Assembly (NCBI GenBank): GCA_036785705.1
Contig: JAWUZG010000001.1
Coordinates: forward strand, 9,300,001 to 9,364,000
From: Acanthornis magna
Lineage: Eukaryota; Chordata; Aves; Passeriformes; Acanthizidae
DNA: 64,000 bases
Direction of reading: 5' to 3'
In this document: positions 59,804 through 64,000 of the stretch, one piece after another
How positions within the stretch are numbered: position 1 is the first letter of the stretch
Layout of the letters: every line of letters starts with the position of its first letter
The notes under the pieces: generated by a model
What the model was told of the DNA's origin: nothing
Databases searched by the model: none
The model's input: only the letters and a program-made list of their open reading frames with translations
Position numbers and translations under genes: made by a program

Positions 59804-62800
59804 CTAGAAAGTAACAAAGATACCAATTAGTTCATTAGATCCAGGGATATATATGATTGTGAAAGACAAACATGTTGTGTAAAAACCACTACATCAACAT
59901 GTCAGACCCACATTCAAACCATAGGAGTCACAATATGAGCAAACTAATTAAGCCTACAGTTACAACTTCATGAAAGACTTCGTGCAAGAGGCTGCACTCT
60001 CACTCTATCATCCTTCTGAGTATTTTTAAATATCCTGAAGAAAGCTCTTATTCCAGTTAGGTAACAAAGTCTTTTAATAAATGCACAGAGAGAGAAATTA
60101 AAGAAAATTGGAACAAGTTAGGGGTATTGGAAAAGGTAATTTTGCTACAGTTATATTTAAGAAAATCCCATATTCATGGCTGTCATTTAGGAATAGAAAT
60201 CTCTAAGATACTTGCATTAGAAACAGTCAGATCAAGGACATTTAGTAATTACTTCTCATCAAGATGTGACTTAATGCCATAAAATTTCTATAATTTCCTG
60301 TAACTTCACTTTGTGTTTACTATCTTGGTCCAGCACTTGAAAATTTTGTTCCCAAGCATCAATCATCAGAATTCTCTGAGGTGTGTGAAAATGCTGATAT
60401 GGAAGTGGGAAATGGGAGGGGGAATACAAGGGGATACAATGCTCCTGGTACCCTGATAAGACAGCAATGTCCATCAGGTTGGTCCTCATCGTTATATCAA
60501 ATGTGAATAAATATCTGACAGATCCATCTTCTGGCATAACAGCATCTTATGAGTTTTGTACATTCAAAGAGTTTTAAAATACCAATATTTTGCATGAAGC
60601 TGCATGAAAGATTACAAAAATATTTCAGGAAAAAGATGTAAGATGATCAAAGAAAGGCAGAAAACATCTCACAAAGGAAGAGACGGGAAGAGGGACTTGT
60701 GAGGCACACAGAAATCTTGCCATGACATAGTGAGATAGGGGAGGCATGGAGCATTTACAGAGCAAAGCACAGTGCAAAGCAGAGATGGAGCGTAGATAGA
60801 GGAATTCAAGAATTCCATCACAAGCTCACTGAAGTTGTCTGTAGATGACAGGAATGGACAGTTCAGTATCACAGCATTTTAGTGCAAAATTTTGGGAGAA
60901 AGGTCGTCAACTTTTGCAGATGTTCACCTGACACCAGCAGGCCTTTCTAGTCTAGTTATTATGCAGAAGACATTGTATTCTGCTATGGAACCACATAATT
61001 ATAAAACCCAGCTGCCAAGATGCAGAATCCTCTTCAAATTAGTCAGTCTTGACACCATTCAGCCTTTCACATAACATATGGAAGAGCTTTTTCTTTTTTA
61101 AAAGTGAGCATCTTACGATAAATCAAGGGCAACAAAAATTATAACGGCAATAAAATCAAGAAGAAATTTTGAGAACATTTCAATAATATATACCAGATCT
61201 CTCCAATGAAACAGCCAGAACAATCTGGGATTCCACAGCCAGAAAGCTGACAGTTAAGAAAAATGTAATTTCTTTTTATAATTTTTTTTGTTACATTGTT
61301 ATAATTTTATAATTGGATACAAAAATGTTGTGTTGTTTGTATTCACCTTTTGAAAAGTCACTTGTCTATAAAGGTAGTGAAAGTTAAACTGGCAAGTTTA
61401 TTACTTTCTTTGGTGTTGTTTGGAATTCCTTCAGGAACATTTTGACTTTTAGAGAGATTTCAGTGTCTGTTGTTTGCTTATGGAAAAAAAAGTAACTTCA
61501 TGATCCCTCCTGGAGGAGTCAAAACATTGTGAAATAACTGTAAACATCACAGAGGCCAAGAAATAAACTGAATTACTGTACATAAACATGTATACACATT
61601 TATAAATAGCAAGGGATTTTTAATCTGTAAAGAACTGCTAAATAAATATTAGCATATGCATTTTGTGTTTATGGCTACTATTGCTTAATTTGTTCCTCCA
61701 AACCTATTGAAATAATTTAGACAGAAGGAAAAGCACTGTGGCAGAAACTCTACAAAGAACAATGCAAAAATATGAAAGTTTCATGGGTGTAGGCATATTT
61801 GTTGATACTTGTACGTGAAACATACAGTTGACATGAGTCACAAATATACTTCCTCCCAGTACAGTAGTACAAAAGAGTCCTCACCAAGACTCCAGTTTGC
61901 TGTGCAGGGAGAGAACAAAAAGCAATCTACATCTGAAAAGTTTATAATATTATGTTAAGACACAACTGTAGAAATCTGAGACAGAGAAAAACTGTTAGAC
62001 AGCCTCAGCTAGCGCGACAAGCCCTTGTTTCCACATGGTTTTAAGAGGGGGCAGACTGTAACAAAACATACATATGTTTATGGAACAAAAAATAAGTTTA
62101 GCATTCTTCCATTACCTACTACATGACTAAATCTATAATTCAGCTTATATAAGATTGGATACATAAACTTCAAAAAGCAAAGTGGAAAATTTGTGTCTTT
62201 GCAGTATCTGGCTAAAAAACTGTATAATTGAAATAGGAATGAAGGTTGGCATGATTTCTAACTTCACAGAATAGCCCACAAGTATGGATATTTGCAAACT
62301 GTCGAACTGCAAATAATATCACAGCCTTGATCCAAGACACAGAATTGCAGAGAACAGCAATCACAAGGCTGTTTTGGAACCCGGGTCTAAACAGGCTGAG
62401 AATTGTCTTGTGAAACAGCTCCAGGACAGCAACAATAATAAAAATCTGAACTCAGATTCCCAAAGCTCATTTCAGCATCTTTACTTCCGTATCTCCTAGC
62501 AAACAGCAATGTTCATACACAAATCAGTGCAGAATCCAGGTAGGTGACACTTAGCTGCATTGACTCTTTTCAGAGTGACAGACGCAAAAAGTAGTAAAAT
62601 TTTATTCTGAGCAGAAAGAGATGCAGGTCCATGTACAAAGATGCATCAACTCTCTCTGCACACCTCCAGCCTGCACGGGATGCCGGGGGAGGGACAGAAG
62701 TACCTACCAGTCATAGTGTGGTGATGCTTCCCTGAACCCATCCCCTTTCTCCCTGAAATCATGCAAAACTTTCAGTATTGGTAAAAATCAGGGGAATGGG

Positions 62801-64000
62801 GATTTTCTTTTTACCTCTGCATGACTTGAGTAACCAGTGCTTCTTGTAGCTTCTGAACCTGGCTCCGTGATGTCACCCAGTTCTTTTGCTGGATAAGTCG
62901 CTGAATAAGCACAACTTTTCTATGCCACTAGGTTTATTTCTAATGCCAAATCTTCATTTGACAATCTTTTATTTTAGGCTGAAGCAGCCAATCCACCTGC
63001 TGTCACTGGCATGGAAGCCCCTCACTGCCCTCCACTGTCCTTACCATCCTTCTCCAAAACCTTTTCAGTTCTACCATATCCTCTTTAAAGAGAAGGGATG
63101 AGACCTACAGATCATATTAACAACAGGAGTACCATAGATTTATTCAACCACATGGTGGTCCTCTTTCCACCCCCTAAAAAATTTTATTTTCTTATCCTTC
63201 TTCCCTAATGTTAAAGTAGCAGATCTTCTGTTTTAACTGAGCAGAGCCTGTGCTTCAGCATGAAGGGATGTGTCATTAAACAACAAAACCATGCCAACAT
63301 GAACTGATAATTCAATTTAAAACTACATCATGTACAATAGGACATTATCATACACATGTGAATCGGAATGGATTGCTTTATTAGACTGTACAACCTCACT
63401 GCTCTGGGGAAATGAGAGCACACCATGTACCTAAACTGCTCAACAATTTCTGTCATAAGTTCCGCTGTTTTCCCTTGTTTTCAAGTCCCGGCTATTTGGG
63501 ATAGAATCACCCTGAGCCACACACAGACTTTATCTGCTGGAGTTCTAATTAGATATGGCTAAGATAAGGAGAATTTGAACGGTAAGATTTGCCACTTCCC
63601 ATTTCACATGGTTTCCATGAGGAACTTAATTTCCTCAGAAAATTTCTGGTTGCATGACAAACAAAAAATCCCTGAAATCCAAACCATTGCATGCTTTGCA
63701 ATGCTAAAGTACAGAGGAAAAAACAAACAAAACATAATTTGTCTACCCACTGAACCCTAGACACACCTTGAGAACTAAGGAGATTCAAGGAAGCAGTTCA
63801 GAAATATGCCACTAAAAAAAAAACCCAAAATACAAATAAGGGTGGCCCTATTTTTCTAAGTGAAGTCACATTATTTCTTCATTACAATTATAGCAAATTG
63901 GTAAAATTAATCCTGCCCGGGCAGACTCAGTTCACACCCTGTGGGTACCTGCAGCAGTTTGTGATTATTCTGTGATAAATTCCAAATATAAAAGTTAGAA
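59804..64000 (-). other. Upstream intron or 5' flank of CCDC146
   Basis: The acceptor in front of coding exon 1 implies an untranslated exon further up (higher coordinates). I see no convincing donor with a CpG island or X-box in this 4.2 kb, so that exon may lie beyond 64000. No repeat or other gene recognised; open frames here are all under 90 codons. Confidence 0.65.

Noticed and set aside
1..64000. CRISPR array, operon, phage or bacterial defence system
   Set aside because: The window is spliced vertebrate DNA; there are no spaced identical repeats and no prokaryotic gene organisation.

Overview
This is vertebrate nuclear DNA, AT-rich, with long introns, GT/AG splice sites and degraded LINE fragments. 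Several fragments look like CR1, with the antisense tail ending in CAGAATC(A/T)CAGAAT-type repeats. That, the compact introns and the near relation of both proteins to their mammalian orthologues point to a bird. Other sauropsids with CR1 (crocodilians, turtles) are not excluded, and I cannot name the species.

The window holds two genes. CCDC146 runs on the minus strand across almost the whole window, from its first coding exon near 59.8 kb to the penultimate part of the protein near 0.24 kb. I placed 17 coding exons with GT/AG boundaries and matching phases. They total 2,646 nt (882 codons), against 955 residues in human CCDC146. The missing C-terminal exon(s) lie left of position 1, and any upstream untranslated exon lies right of 59.8 kb or outside the window.

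FGL2 (fibroleukin) is a complete two-exon gene on the plus strand (coding 45834-46446 and 49163-49869, 439 aa). It is nested inside the 25-kb first intron of CCDC146. It has a TATA box, a very short predicted 5' UTR, upstream STAT- and AP-1-type sites, and a long AU-rich 3' UTR ending at a poly(A) signal near 52.25 kb. Human FGL2 is likewise nested antisense in CCDC146, so this is an old arrangement.

The remaining DNA is intron and 5' flank: CR1 fragments, a 120-bp TA/CA microsatellite beside exon 6, homopolymer runs, a diverged local duplication near 7 kb, and a perfect RFX X-box palindrome at 37.2 kb that could belong to the cilia-related control of CCDC146. I found no CRISPR array, RNA gene, intact transposon or novel system. 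The points most worth checking are substitutions in FGL2 at a serine reported to matter for prothrombinase activity and at the inter-chain cysteine motifs, the X-box, and weak or competing splice donors in CCDC146.
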